Source: Galbibacter orientalis DSM 19592
GTDB lineage: Bacteria > Bacteroidota > Bacteroidia > Flavobacteriales > Flavobacteriaceae
NCBI RefSeq assembly: GCF_000260115.1
Contig: NZ_JH651380.1
Location: 1-64,000, forward strand
Direction of reading: 5' to 3'
Length of the DNA stretch: 64,000 nucleotides
The notes beneath the pieces were generated by a model, which made no database searches, was not told the DNA's origin, and saw nothing but the letters and a program-made list of their open reading frames with translations. The translations under genes were made by a program, and so were the position numbers. Numbering within the stretch: position 1 is the first letter of the stretch; every line of letters begins with the position of its first letter. This document shows, piece by piece, positions 45,534 through 54,779 of the stretch.

Positions 45534-46199
45534 ATGAAGAAGGAAGAGATAAATATTTTACTCGTTGACGACCATCATATGATCCTAGAAGGATATAAAA
45601 ATGTACTTTCTAAAATAAAATCTGAAGATTATGATATTTTTGTCGAAACTGCTGATAATTGTGATACGGCTTGGGAAATTTTAAAGGGAAAGAAATTTGA
45701 TATCGTTTTTTTGGATATCAACTTTCCTATTGAGGGGAATAATAAAATACTATCAGGTGAAGATTTGGGAATTAAAATAAAAAAAGAACTTCCTGAAGTA
45801 AAAATAATAATCCTAACCGTTTTGGCAGATCCGTTTCGGCTTCACAATTTACTACTGAATATTAATCCTGCCGGTTTCCTTATGAAAGGGGAAACCACTT
45901 CAGAAGAGCTCAAAAGATGTTTGTCGAAAGTTATTATTGCCCCACCATATTATGGATCAAAAATTTCAAAATTACTCCATTCAGAGATTAGTCTGAATAC
46001 CTCCTTAATAGATGAAGTAGATAGAATTATGCTTTATCAGCTTTCTTTGGGAACAAAGACTAAAGACCTAACGAAATATGTACATCTTTCTTTAAGGGCA
46101 GTCGAAGACAGAAAGCGAAAACTAAAAGAAATTTTTGGAGTTAGCGGGCAGGGAAATAAGGCGCTATTAGAAAAAGCGAGAGAAAGTGGATATATATAA
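45534..46199 (+). CDS. NarL/LuxR-type response regulator
   Basis: A 221-residue regulator: receiver domain with D-D-H (ILLVDDHHMIL), phospho-acceptor in VFLDINFP, and K in GFLMKGET. A C-terminal helix-turn-helix follows (LYQLSLGTKTKDLTKYVHLS then LRAVEDRKRKL), of the LuxR/NarL kind but divergent. It is the partner of the preceding kinase. The peptide operon at 46373 lies just downstream in the same orientation, so it could be one target. Confidence 0.85.
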   Translation: MKKEEINILLVDDHHMILEGYKNVLSKIKSEDYDIFVETADNCDTAWEILKGKKFDIVFLDINFPIEGNNKILSGEDLGIKIKKELPEVKIIILTVLADPFRLHNLLLNINPAGFLMKGETTSEELKRCLSKVIIAPPYYGSKISKLLHSEISLNTSLIDEVDRIMLYQLSLGTKTKDLTKYVHLSLRAVEDRKRKLKEIFGVSGQGNKALLEKARESGYI

Positions 46200-46226
46200 A
46201 TCAAACAGCTTTTTCATTTTTATTAA

Positions 46227-46293
46227 ACGTGGTTTTACCACATACTAAATGTGGTTTAAATCAGGGTACTATTTCTACCTTCTTATAGTTTTG
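46227..46293 (+). promoter_or_regulatory. Regulon element B plus -7 box of peptide operon 1
   Basis: ACGTGG-N5-CCACAT-N5-ATGTGG (46227-46254), then TAGTTTTG (46286-46293), a good TAnnTTTG match 31 bases later. A CACGCGTG palindrome lies in the leader (46307-46314). Confidence 0.7.
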
Positions 46294-46372
46294 TATAAAT
46301 AACTAGCACGCGTGTAGGGGAGAATCTCGAAAATCCTATAAAGAGAGTAGAGTTAATGAAAATTTTATTAAA

Positions 46373-46552
46373 ATGAAGAAGTTAGTATTTTTAGGAATAA
46401 TGGGTGTATTTTTCTCATCAATGTATGCATCTACTCCAACAGAAGTCAAAAAAGAAGTTCGTCAAGAGGCTGCTTCTTTCCCTGTCTATTGTGATGGAGT
46501 ATATGCAGGGGAGGCAGATTCCATTCAAGAGGCCTGGGATATGTGTGACTAA
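46373..46552 (+). CDS. Secreted two-cysteine peptide 1
   Basis: A 59-residue product: signal peptide (about 1-19, MKKLVFLGIMGVFFSSMYA), a charged spacer, and a C-terminal segment with two cysteines (VYCDGVYAGEADSIQEAWDM then CD). The core C..G..A.(S/T)(I/F)Q(E/K)A...C aligns with peptide 2 at 54780, so they are paralogues. No export leader of the double-glycine type is seen; Sec export is expected. A strong terminator follows, and then GLPGLI and TonB-dependent receptor genes. The two cysteines may form a disulfide. Function unknown. Confidence 0.75.
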   Translation: MKKLVFLGIMGVFFSSMYASTPTEVKKEVRQEAASFPVYCDGVYAGEADSIQEAWDMCD

Positions 46553-46582
46553 TTTTAAGTGATAAAAACTTATAGTTAAATG

Positions 46583-46621
46583 GTGTACAATTTGAAATTT
46601 TTCAGATTGTACACTTTTTTT
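46583..46621 (+). terminator. Terminator between peptide 1 and its operon
   Basis: GTGTACAAT...ATTGTACAC, a long near-perfect stem with TGAAA/TTCA extension and a run of seven T. It should let only part of the transcription reach the GLPGLI gene. Confidence 0.9.
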
Positions 46622-46639
46622 AAATAAAGAATCTTATTT

Positions 46640-47428
46640 ATGAAATATTTTATGTTATCAATTTTTTTGTTTTGCATTTCCCAACAAATGCAAAGTCAAA
46701 AAGGTATTGTTTATTATGGGCAAATAAAAAGTCCGGGAATGAAAAGTGCTGCCGGTCCCGATTTAAACGCTTATTTGGTATTTAATAAGGAAAAATCTTA
46801 TTACGTAACTGCAAAAGATTCTCTGGAAGAAGCAACTTCTCAAAATAAATCAATATATCGAGGAGAAGGGGAGCAAGTGGTGGCTTATAATGGTAATAAA
46901 ACATTTAGATATGGAGAACAGGTTTTCTTTAACCGAAAAAAAGATAGTTTATGGTGGAGCCAACGTTTTGGGGGTAATATCTATATAGCAGAAAAAAAAC
47001 CGGTTATAAATTGGAAGTTAAAATCTGAGACCAAGAAAATAGGTGATTTCAAGGCGCATAAAGCCATAGGCGAATTTAGAGGGCGTACTTATACTGCTTG
47101 GTATACTTTAGAGGTTCCTTTACCGTATGGCCCCTGGAAATTACAAGGATTGCCAGGATTAATACTAGAAGCTAGTGATGAACGAGACGAAATGTTAATT
47201 TATTTTAAAAGCTTAGAATATCCCACGGAAAACGAAGCTCATATTTCTCAAGTACAAAGACCAAAAGGAGAAGACGAGGGATGGCAAACCATTGAAGATT
47301 TTGAAAATATGCTGCGTAACAGTATAGAAAGAGCCTATAATAGAATGGTTTTAAGAGCTGAACGAAAAGAATCTGAGAAGCCTAAAAAACCAGTTTTTAG
47401 TGATATTTATATAGAGTCTTTTGAATAA
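46640..47428 (+). CDS. GLPGLI family exported protein 1
   Basis: A 262-residue exported protein with a signal peptide (about 1-19) and the family signature LQGLPGLILEASDERDEM near residue 172. It follows an aromatic-rich segment (YTAWYTLEVPLPYGPWKLQG), the usual context of the GLPGLI motif. Function is unknown; such proteins occur beside TonB-dependent receptors in Bacteroidetes. The last base of its stop codon is the first base of the receptor start (TAATG), so they are translationally coupled. Probably periplasmic. Confidence 0.85.
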   Translation: MKYFMLSIFLFCISQQMQSQKGIVYYGQIKSPGMKSAAGPDLNAYLVFNKEKSYYVTAKDSLEEATSQNKSIYRGEGEQVVAYNGNKTFRYGEQVFFNRKKDSLWWSQRFGGNIYIAEKKPVINWKLKSETKKIGDFKAHKAIGEFRGRTYTAWYTLEVPLPYGPWKLQGLPGLILEASDERDEMLIYFKSLEYPTENEAHISQVQRPKGEDEGWQTIEDFENMLRNSIERAYNRMVLRAERKESEKPKKPVFSDIYIESFE

Positions 47429-50082
47429 TGGCAAAAGGGTACCGAACACTTCTTCTGTTTTTTATTTTTTTTTTATTTCTTTTATGGAGTGTAAACTCAC
47501 AAGTTATTATTGAAGGTAAAGTTACTGATTCGAGTAATAAACCTTTGGAAAATGCCAGTATAGTACTTTCAAATTCTGAGAATGAAATCATAGATTATTT
47601 ATATACGGACAATACTGGGGAATTTAAATTCAATATCTCTCCAACAAATTTAATTTCTGATAGCTATGACATAGCTGTTAATTTGCTCGGATTCGAAGAA
47701 CATATTCAAAAAGTAGCTCTTAATACTGATAAAAAGCGATATACTCTTTCTTTTATTCTACAAGATAAAATAGAACACTTAAATGAGGTAGTTCTAAAGC
47801 CGGATGAAAAAATCTCAACAAATGGTAATGTTACCACATTAAAAACCGCTCCATTTATAGATCAATCTGAAGAAAATGTTGAAGATGTTCTAAAAAAACT
47901 ACCTGGGATAGAAGTACTCGAAGATGGAACTATTAAAGCTCACGGTAAATTTATAAAGAAACTTATGATCGATGGAGATGATATGTTTGCTAATGATTAT
48001 CAGGTCCTTTCTAAAAATTTGGATGCGAAAACCTTAGATGCAGTACAAATTATAGATAATTTTCAGGATAATCCTGTTTTGGCAAGAGTATTGGATTCTG
48101 ATGATGTTGCATTAAACCTAGAACTAAAGGACGAATTTAAAAACGTCTGGTTTGGAAACGCTTCTTTGGGAGCTGGTTTAGAAGAAAGGATTAGAGGTAC
48201 TGCCAATATTGGTTTGTTGAGAAAAAAAATAAAATTCTTTTATCTGGGGGATTACAATAATTTAGGAAACAAGGCAGTAGATCAATTAAAAGGCACTCCA
48301 TCTTCCCTAAATTTAACTTCGGCATATCGTGAAGTAGAGATAGAACCAGAAATAGAATCTGTATTTTCGATCAACAAGAACGAAAGCCAAATATTAAAAG
48401 ACGATCAAAGTATTTTTAATAAAGCTTTCTTGAATTCGATAGGATTAGTAACAAAAATTGAAAAGGATATTGAAATACGTGCTACCGGCTCATTCGCTCA
48501 AGATAATCAAAGACAACTTTTTTATTCACGATCTATTTTTAATGTAGAAGAAAATCCTGTGGAATATATTGAAGATAGTGATACTGACCATAAAAATAGT
48601 ATTGGTTCAGGAGAATTGGAAATAAAATATACAGGAGGAGAGCGCTCGTACCTTAGAAATTTATTCTCTTATAAAAATCAACCTGAAAAATTTGATAATC
48701 AACTTATTTTCAATAATAATAGCGTAAATCAAGATTTAAATAAGAAAGAATACGCATTATACAATCACTTAAACTACAGCTATGCATTAGGGAAAAATAC
48801 AGTTTTACATAATTATACCTACGTTGGTCAAACCCAACTCTCCCAAGATGCAACAATTAATTCTCTTGGCTTAAACAATTTTTTTGATTTTACCAAAAAG
48901 GCAAAAATTTATCAAAATAATAAAGATGAACTAAATGTTTTTGGAATTAACACCAATCTATTTTCAGAATTTGGAAATTTCACTAATCGATTATCCTTAG
49001 GGTATGAGATCTTTGAGGAAGATAGGCAAACTAAGTTAAGTTCACCCTCGGAAAATTTTGAAGTAGATAGCCTAAAAAATGATTTAAATTATAAACGTAG
49101 AACGTTTAATTTAAAAGAAAGTATCGGTTATAAATTTTCAGAAAAAGCGAAACTTACACTAGGGATTTCAATGGAAAGATTAGACCTTACCACTGATTCT
49201 AACGAAAAGGAGAAATGGATTTTTAATCCACAAATAGACTTAGATCTCCGAAAATTAAAAATAGGACGTTTTGTTTTTGGTTATGAAAATACTTATGCTG
49301 TTCCAGATTCTCACTTATTGTTTCAGAATTATCAATTAAATACTTATAATTCTTTGGTGCGTGGTACTAATACTATATATTTAGTGGAAAAAGATGTATA
49401 CAAATTCTATTATAAATGGGCTAACGAGTTAGAGTCCCAAGCACTTACCTTTAGAATAAAATACGACGATTTTAAGGGTAATTATTCGACTACAAATCAA
49501 ATAGGAGAGAATCTTAGGTTCTTCTCTTATCAAGTTATTGAAGGTTCTAACCGTATATCTGCTAATTTAGATTTTACCTCTTTCTTTGATGATTTAAACC
49601 TATCTACAAATCTAAGAACATCTCAAAACTGGGGGATACAACCTATTCAGGCCAATTCACAGGATTTTAATGACTTAAAAACCTATTCGTCGAATTATTT
49701 GATTTCCGGTACAACCTATTTTAAAATTCCCTTAAATTTTAGATTTCGATTCAACTTAAATTTAAGCGAATCAGATTATAACAATGTAATATCAAAAACT
49801 CAATGGAGCAATTACTCTTTAGCTTTGAATTATAAACTGTCTGAAAAATGGAATTTGAACATCAAGAATGATTATTATAAGATGCCAAATAGTTCCTATT
49901 ATTTTTTAAACAGTACTTTAAAATTCCAGCCAGATTCTAATTTTTCGTATAAATTATTTTTCAATAATTTGGGAAATGAAAAGAATTTTAGCACGGTAGT
50001 AATTGACGAATTCACCACGTATGAATCAAATATCAGATTACTTCCTCGTTATATTTTTTTCAGTGTAAAATATAGGTTTTAA
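47428..50082 (+). CDS. TonB-dependent outer-membrane protein 1
   Basis: An 884-residue outer-membrane protein. A signal peptide (about 1-25) and a carboxypeptidase-regulatory-like domain (about 27-110, IIEGKVTDSSNKPLENASIV) precede the TonB plug (about 130-230, VEDVLKKLPGIEVLEDGTIK and KLMIDGDDMFANDYQVLSKN). The long beta-barrel ends in aromatic F. It belongs to the outer-membrane beta-barrel group found with GLPGLI proteins and lacks a SusD partner. It may take up a peptide or export-linked substrate; no substrate can be read. Confidence 0.88.
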   Translation: MAKGYRTLLLFFIFFLFLLWSVNSQVIIEGKVTDSSNKPLENASIVLSNSENEIIDYLYTDNTGEFKFNISPTNLISDSYDIAVNLLGFEEHIQKVALNTDKKRYTLSFILQDKIEHLNEVVLKPDEKISTNGNVTTLKTAPFIDQSEENVEDVLKKLPGIEVLEDGTIKAHGKFIKKLMIDGDDMFANDYQVLSKNLDAKTLDAVQIIDNFQDNPVLARVLDSDDVALNLELKDEFKNVWFGNASLGAGLEERIRGTANIGLLRKKIKFFYLGDYNNLGNKAVDQLKGTPSSLNLTSAYREVEIEPEIESVFSINKNESQILKDDQSIFNKAFLNSIGLVTKIEKDIEIRATGSFAQDNQRQLFYSRSIFNVEENPVEYIEDSDTDHKNSIGSGELEIKYTGGERSYLRNLFSYKNQPEKFDNQLIFNNNSVNQDLNKKEYALYNHLNYSYALGKNTVLHNYTYVGQTQLSQDATINSLGLNNFFDFTKKAKIYQNNKDELNVFGINTNLFSEFGNFTNRLSLGYEIFEEDRQTKLSSPSENFEVDSLKNDLNYKRRTFNLKESIGYKFSEKAKLTLGISMERLDLTTDSNEKEKWIFNPQIDLDLRKLKIGRFVFGYENTYAVPDSHLLFQNYQLNTYNSLVRGTNTIYLVEKDVYKFYYKWANELESQALTFRIKYDDFKGNYSTTNQIGENLRFFSYQVIEGSNRISANLDFTSFFDDLNLSTNLRTSQNWGIQPIQANSQDFNDLKTYSSNYLISGTTYFKIPLNFRFRFNLNLSESDYNNVISKTQWSNYSLALNYKLSEKWNLNIKNDYYKMPNSSYYFLNSTLKFQPDSNFSYKLFFNNLGNEKNFSTVVIDEFTTYESNIRLLPRYIFFSVKYRF

Positions 50083-50186
50083 TAGCCGCTTATTCTTTAT
50101 TAATTGATAAGGATATAGCTTTTGCCTCCCAACGGTTATTCGTTCTAAACCTGTTTTAAATCAGAGTCCTTATTGGGGTAATAAAA

Positions 50187-50222
50187 TAAATTCCCTAGAG
50201 ATTAATTCTTCCAGGGAATTTA
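50187..50222. terminator. Bidirectional terminator
   Basis: AAATTCCCT ... AGGGAATTTA form the stem, between the convergent TonB receptor 1 and GLPGLI 2 genes. Confidence 0.75.
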
Positions 50223-50251
50223 TATTAATCATATTTCTTTTGACGAATTGT

Positions 50252-50974
50252 TTATTTTCCTTTTTCCACTTTATTCTTAAAGTTCTTTTTTCTAACAAAA
50301 ATCTCTTCGAGGGAATAAGCTTTTTCATTTAAATTGAATTTATCTTTTTCAAACATTGAATCAAACTCAGATTTTTGGGTATAAGAAACCGAAGTAACTG
50401 AAACATTTTGAAAAAAACTGTTTGCCTCTAACACTAAGCCCGGTAAACCATAAAAAATATAGGGGCCAGCATCTATTGCAATTTCAGTCGTGAACCAAAC
50501 GTATAATCCGGGCATATTTTCTAAAATTGCTTTAGTGCAACTATATCCTTCAATGTCTTTCTTTTCAGACGTTATCGTCCATTTAAGGTCTTTTGAATTT
50601 CCTGTAAATGAAAATTCAGATTCCATAAAAACCTCTTTGCCTTTTAAAGATCCATCAGCGTCTTTTTTAATGAACTCAGTATACCCGGATACACTTACCC
50701 CAGGGATTTTATGGATAGAATCTAAAACATATAATGATTCTTTACTCTTTTTGTCATAATATAAAGTATTATAGTTTTTATACTCTGACATTAGTTGCAT
50801 TACTTTATTATATTCGTCAGGATCTTGAATCTGCTTTTTAAGCATATTCACTAAAAATTCGGATACACTATTCGTAGTATATTTTACCTGTAGAATTTCA
50901 TTGCTCTCCTGAGCTTTCATCACTAAACTTATAGTGAATGTCAATAAAAATAGATAGATTTTTGTTGTTTTCAT
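50252..50974 (-). CDS. GLPGLI family exported protein 2
   Basis: About 240 residues with a signal peptide (MKTTKIYLFLLTFTISLVMK, ending A-Q) and the signature FYGLPGLVLEANSFF. The ATG at 50974 is preferred over 50983. It is the last gene of the minus-strand PadR-HAAS-receptor-GLPGLI operon, so the order of the GLPGLI and receptor genes is reversed compared with the two plus-strand units. It also lacks the small cysteine peptide. Confidence 0.85.
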   Translation of the reverse strand: MKTTKIYLFLLTFTISLVMKAQESNEILQVKYTTNSVSEFLVNMLKKQIQDPDEYNKVMQLMSEYKNYNTLYYDKKSKESLYVLDSIHKIPGVSVSGYTEFIKKDADGSLKGKEVFMESEFSFTGNSKDLKWTITSEKKDIEGYSCTKAILENMPGLYVWFTTEIAIDAGPYIFYGLPGLVLEANSFFQNVSVTSVSYTQKSEFDSMFEKDKFNLNEKAYSLEEIFVRKKNFKNKVEKGK

Positions 50975-50986
50975 TTTGATCATTTT

Positions 50987-53590
50987 TTAAAAGTTATACT
51001 TAAGTCCTAATATTAAATAGTTGAGAGAGGCATTATTAATCAGTGTAGTGACAACGCCTTCATTAGAATAAATTTCAAAATTGTAAGCTTCATTCTGGAA
51101 TATGTTAAGTAGTTCAAATAGATGTCTAGATTCCAAACTAAACGTCAACTTCTGCCAGGTATAAGAAAGATCAAGATTTATATTCTTTCTTTGAAATTTT
51201 TGATTATCTACCAGGTTATCGTCGTAAATGAAACTTAGCTTTCCATCCCATTTATTATTCTTAAGAAGTAGCGATGCAGTAGATCTGCTATATCTCGAAT
51301 AATAATTATTATTGCCTACTCTGTTATTAGAGTATTTTAGGCTAGATGAAAGCCGTACATTCAAGAGAAAATCATTTAGACTTTCTATTTCAAATTTTGG
51401 TGAAATAGCGTTTTGTTTACTTAGTACTTCTTGTCCATCCGCTATTAAAGCTGGAAATTTTTCTTTTAGATAACTTAAACCAACACTAGTATTTAGAGGA
51501 AAATTGATAGGGAATAAGGTCTTAGCATATTTACCATTAATATTAAATTTTTTAGAGTAATCAGTTTTATAAGCCCTAAGAATTGAAATACCATTCTCCT
51601 GATTAATAAATTGAAGTTCAATAGGGTTTTTTATATCACTATAATTCGTTGAAATTGAATACGATTCAGCGTCAAATATGTTGTTATAATAGTAACCTAA
51701 ATGATAATTATTTTTAATACGAAGATTTTCAAGTAAGCCTATATCACCCTGAACGATCCGATTAAAGGGTTGGAGGGTTATTAGACCATAATAAAGATCA
51801 TTGAATTCAAAACTTCTTTTTATACTTGCAGCGATTCTCCATACATCTCTTTCATATTCGGAAACCATATTTAATGGGATTAAAAACTCCTCAATTGATT
51901 TTGAGTTGTTTAATTCAAACTGATTTAGTCTGATTCCGGTTGATAGAGAATAGTTTATTTTACCGAATACATTTCTTCCTGCTATTTTTGTAATAATATC
52001 CGTAGTATGAACATTCCGTAATATTGATGGTAAATCATCATTGTCGAGTTGGCTTTTTTGACCATTATATTCAATTATTATGGAAGGGGTAAATTGGTCA
52101 CTATGATTGTATGATAAAGAGGATTGGATATTATAGTTGTATTTTGAAAAATCAAAATATTGTGTTTGATATAAATTAGCGTTAAGGAAGATGTCATCAT
52201 CTAGCTTATTTTTTTCCACAAATAGACTTCCTTCTGAATTCCATATGATCTTATCTGATAATTTACTGGTTACTGCAAGCTGAGCAAATCCTGAAAAAAT
52301 TTTCGAATTGTAAGTTGAAAAGAGGTTATTTTCTTCGGTAGTTTGATTATTGTTATATAGAATATTTCTTTCTGTATTTTTATCGTCAGCGTTAATGAAA
52401 TTGAGATTACCTTGTATAGTAAATACGGTATTTTTGGATTTTTTATATTGACTTTTAAAATAGCCCAAGTAGGAATTTGATTTTGCCTGTAAAGCACTAT
52501 TTCCTTCCAATAGAGGTGTATCATCTAAAGATGAAAGTTGTTGTGTTGTGCTGTTTATCCTATTAGGAGATATATAGTAGAGGAGCAAGCTTGACTTGAA
52601 TTTGGATGAATTTTTTTTAAGGGTGAGGTTGATACTATTGTATTCATCTTTCCTAAGATTTTCGTTAGTAGAAAATAAGGCTTGCAATGATCTTTGTGAA
52701 TAGATTGAAAAATTTTGCTTTTCGTTGAATACGGCTCCTAATTCCCTATAGTTCACCACTGTCTTGCCTATGTTATTGAAATTTGCTGTAGAAAAAGCAT
52801 TGAGCGATTCAGAAAATAGAAAACCAGAACCCTTGAATTCATATTTATCTTTATGCCCATATTTCGTCTGTAAATCCCCTGTAATAACATTTTTAAATTC
52901 TTCTTTAGTTTCGATATTCAAAACGGTTTCTTCTTGTAAATCGAAATCAACAGAAAATTCATCTTGGTAATTATTAATTATACTTAAGCCCTCAATAAGT
53001 CTATTTTCAATATTTTCTAAGGCTAGACTATTTTGATTTTCAAAAGTCTCTTTTTTGTTTACCAGAATTTTATTGATATTATTTCCTTTATATATTAAAA
53101 CACCATCTTCTCCTACCTGTAAATTTGGTAGTTTCTCTAGTATTTCCTTTAGCTTATCATTATCCTGAAGATTCAATTTTTGTAGATCAAAATTTACAGT
53201 ATCCTTTTCTTCTTTTTTAACTAGTAATACAACTTCATCTAAATGATTTTTTTCTTCGGTTAAGGTGATATCCAAAGAGATAATAGCTTTATCAGTATTA
53301 ATTGAAAGAAGCTTAACTATTTTCTTTTTATAGCCTAGGTAAGAAACTTCTAAATAGTTATCAACTTGAATCTTTGAGCTGATAGAATATTTTCCATCTT
53401 GATCAGTAATAGAGTAATCAAGAATATTTTTATTTCCATCATATAGAACTATAGAAGCTCCGTTTATAATCTGATTGTTTTCGTTTTTTACAGTCCCTTC
53501 AATTTGATTGGATTGAGCAAATATTGTGGTAGAAGCCATAAGGAAGGTTACTGATAAACTCAGTTTAAAGCATTTTATAAAATAGTACAT
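50987..53590 (-). CDS. TonB-dependent outer-membrane protein 2
   Basis: About 867 residues. The start at 53590 (MYYFIKCFKLSLSVTFLMAS) gives a proper signal peptide; 53623 would add 11 residues. The order is a carboxypeptidase-like domain (IEGTVKNENNQIINGASIVL), the plug (LKEILEKLPNLQVGEDGVLI, KILVNKKETFENQ) and a beta-barrel with a terminal F. It is more divergent than receptors 1 and 3 (the plug reads KLPNL rather than KLPGI). It is followed after 12 bases by GLPGLI 2. Confidence 0.85.
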   Translation of the reverse strand: MYYFIKCFKLSLSVTFLMASTTIFAQSNQIEGTVKNENNQIINGASIVLYDGNKNILDYSITDQDGKYSISSKIQVDNYLEVSYLGYKKKIVKLLSINTDKAIISLDITLTEEKNHLDEVVLLVKKEEKDTVNFDLQKLNLQDNDKLKEILEKLPNLQVGEDGVLIYKGNNINKILVNKKETFENQNSLALENIENRLIEGLSIINNYQDEFSVDFDLQEETVLNIETKEEFKNVITGDLQTKYGHKDKYEFKGSGFLFSESLNAFSTANFNNIGKTVVNYRELGAVFNEKQNFSIYSQRSLQALFSTNENLRKDEYNSINLTLKKNSSKFKSSLLLYYISPNRINSTTQQLSSLDDTPLLEGNSALQAKSNSYLGYFKSQYKKSKNTVFTIQGNLNFINADDKNTERNILYNNNQTTEENNLFSTYNSKIFSGFAQLAVTSKLSDKIIWNSEGSLFVEKNKLDDDIFLNANLYQTQYFDFSKYNYNIQSSLSYNHSDQFTPSIIIEYNGQKSQLDNDDLPSILRNVHTTDIITKIAGRNVFGKINYSLSTGIRLNQFELNNSKSIEEFLIPLNMVSEYERDVWRIAASIKRSFEFNDLYYGLITLQPFNRIVQGDIGLLENLRIKNNYHLGYYYNNIFDAESYSISTNYSDIKNPIELQFINQENGISILRAYKTDYSKKFNINGKYAKTLFPINFPLNTSVGLSYLKEKFPALIADGQEVLSKQNAISPKFEIESLNDFLLNVRLSSSLKYSNNRVGNNNYYSRYSRSTASLLLKNNKWDGKLSFIYDDNLVDNQKFQRKNINLDLSYTWQKLTFSLESRHLFELLNIFQNEAYNFEIYSNEGVVTTLINNASLNYLILGLKYNF

Positions 53591-53645
53591 TGTATTACTA
53601 TGTATATGAGCAAAAAATATCATACGATTACTATATTATTTGATT

Positions 53646-54242
53646 CTACTTTCTCCTAGCAGTAATTCGCATTAAAAAAGTTACGATGATGTATAAAAGT
53701 ATTGTTAGCAAAAGAAAAAATGGAATAAACCAATTTCCCAGGACTTCTTTTGCGTTTATCGATTCCATTAATTGAGGCTTCATTTTTCCTAATAAATAAA
53801 ATCCTCCGTCCTTAAAATATAAGCCAACCTCTTTTGGATTGCTGATTTTGGCACCAATGACGAATAAGAAGCCAATGAGCACTAAATAAAGAAACGCAAA
53901 GAAAATATACTTAACCCCATTAGTAATATTTAAGACCAATGCTTTAAAAACGTGAATAGGATTGAAAGTCCTTGTAGCCTCTTCTAATTTTTTTTCAGCG
54001 ATCATTGGTTTTAAAACATCTTGGGGATCCCCCAATTTATTCAACACCTCCATTAAATTTTCAGTCTCATTAACTCCAGTATGCTCATATCTTTGAATTC
54101 CTTCAAAAATATGGCTATTAAACTCCATCAATATATTTTTACGATCTTTAGCAGAAGAGTGCTTTAAATTTTTCTTGAGACGATTTAAATAATCCCTGTA
54201 AATCAAAGTTGAACTTTTATTTTTAAACGTGATCTCTTTCAT
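53646..54242 (-). CDS. HAAS-domain (DUF1700-like) membrane protein
   Basis: A 198-residue protein. The N-terminal helical HAAS domain (about 12-85) contains DYLNRLKKNLKHSS and ENLMEVLNKLGDPQDVLKPM, typical of PadR-linked sensors. Two transmembrane helices follow (about 108-130 and 172-192), with a periplasmic loop between them. Such proteins are co-transcribed with PadR regulators and modulate a membrane-stress or developmental response. The start overlaps the PadR stop by four bases (ATGA). Confidence 0.8.
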   Translation of the reverse strand: MKEITFKNKSSTLIYRDYLNRLKKNLKHSSAKDRKNILMEFNSHIFEGIQRYEHTGVNETENLMEVLNKLGDPQDVLKPMIAEKKLEEATRTFNPIHVFKALVLNITNGVKYIFFAFLYLVLIGFLFVIGAKISNPKEVGLYFKDGGFYLLGKMKPQLMESINAKEVLGNWFIPFFLLLTILLYIIVTFLMRITARRK

Positions 54243-54577
54243 TTAGATATCGTATTGATTGATTTTTCCAACATCTTCCAAAAGTCTTTCATTTCAAGTA
54301 AAGTATTTTGCCCTGTCGTTGTAAGCGAGTAATACTTTCTAGGAATTCCTGATTCTTGCTCTACCCATTTTGAAGTGACCAGCTTTTCTTTTTTAAGTCT
54401 GTTCATTAATGGGTATAATGTCCCCTCTGCAATAATAATAGAAGTCTTATCCTTTACATTTTCAATTAATTCATATCCATAAAGCTCTCCTTTCTTATCA
54501 AGGATATTAAGAACGATAAATGTAAGCGTCCCTTTCTTAACTTGAGATTGCCAACGAAGAACAAAACTTTTATTCAT
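54239..54577 (-). CDS. PadR-family repressor
   Basis: A 112-residue winged-helix protein: KGTLTFIVLNILDKKGELYG, YELIENVKDKTSIIIAEGTL and YPLMNRLKKEKLVTSKWVEQ are diagnostic of PadR. The ATG at 54577 (MNKSFVLRW) is preferred over an upstream non-ATG start. It heads a four-gene operon (PadR, HAAS, receptor 2, GLPGLI 2). It is divergent from peptide 2, with regulon element C in the gap. Confidence 0.88.
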   Translation of the reverse strand: MNKSFVLRWQSQVKKGTLTFIVLNILDKKGELYGYELIENVKDKTSIIIAEGTLYPLMNRLKKEKLVTSKWVEQESGIPRKYYSLTTTGQNTLLEMKDFWKMLEKSINTISK

Positions 54578-54637
54578 TTTACAAATGTAAAACAATATAC
54601 ATAGTAATACAATGCTTAGGTGGCATTTTTAAGAAGA

Positions 54638-54705
54638 ACGTGGTTTTACCACGCACTAAACGTGGTCTTTTGCAAGATGATTATGGATTAATATTAATAG
54701 TTTTA
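54638..54705 (+). promoter_or_regulatory. Regulon element C plus -7-like box of peptide operon 2
   Basis: ACGTGG-N5-CCACGC-N5-ACGTGG (54638-54665), then TAGTTTTA (54698-54705), one base off TAnnTTTG, 32 bases later. A 14-bp palindrome TTCTTGGCCAAGAA (54712-54725) and a small hairpin GCGGA...TCCGC lie in the leader. Its asymmetric layout points to the plus-strand operon. Confidence 0.7.
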
Positions 54706-54779
54706 GTTAAGTTCTTGGCCAAGAATTTGAGTATCGCGGAGAAAATATCCGCTAATTATTAATCTTTAAAATTTTAATT

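Noticed and set aside
42276-46199. A single three-protein two-component system
   Set aside because: The LytTR gene is separated from the kinase by a small lipoprotein gene and a terminator, and the kinase has its own adjacent NarL-type regulator.
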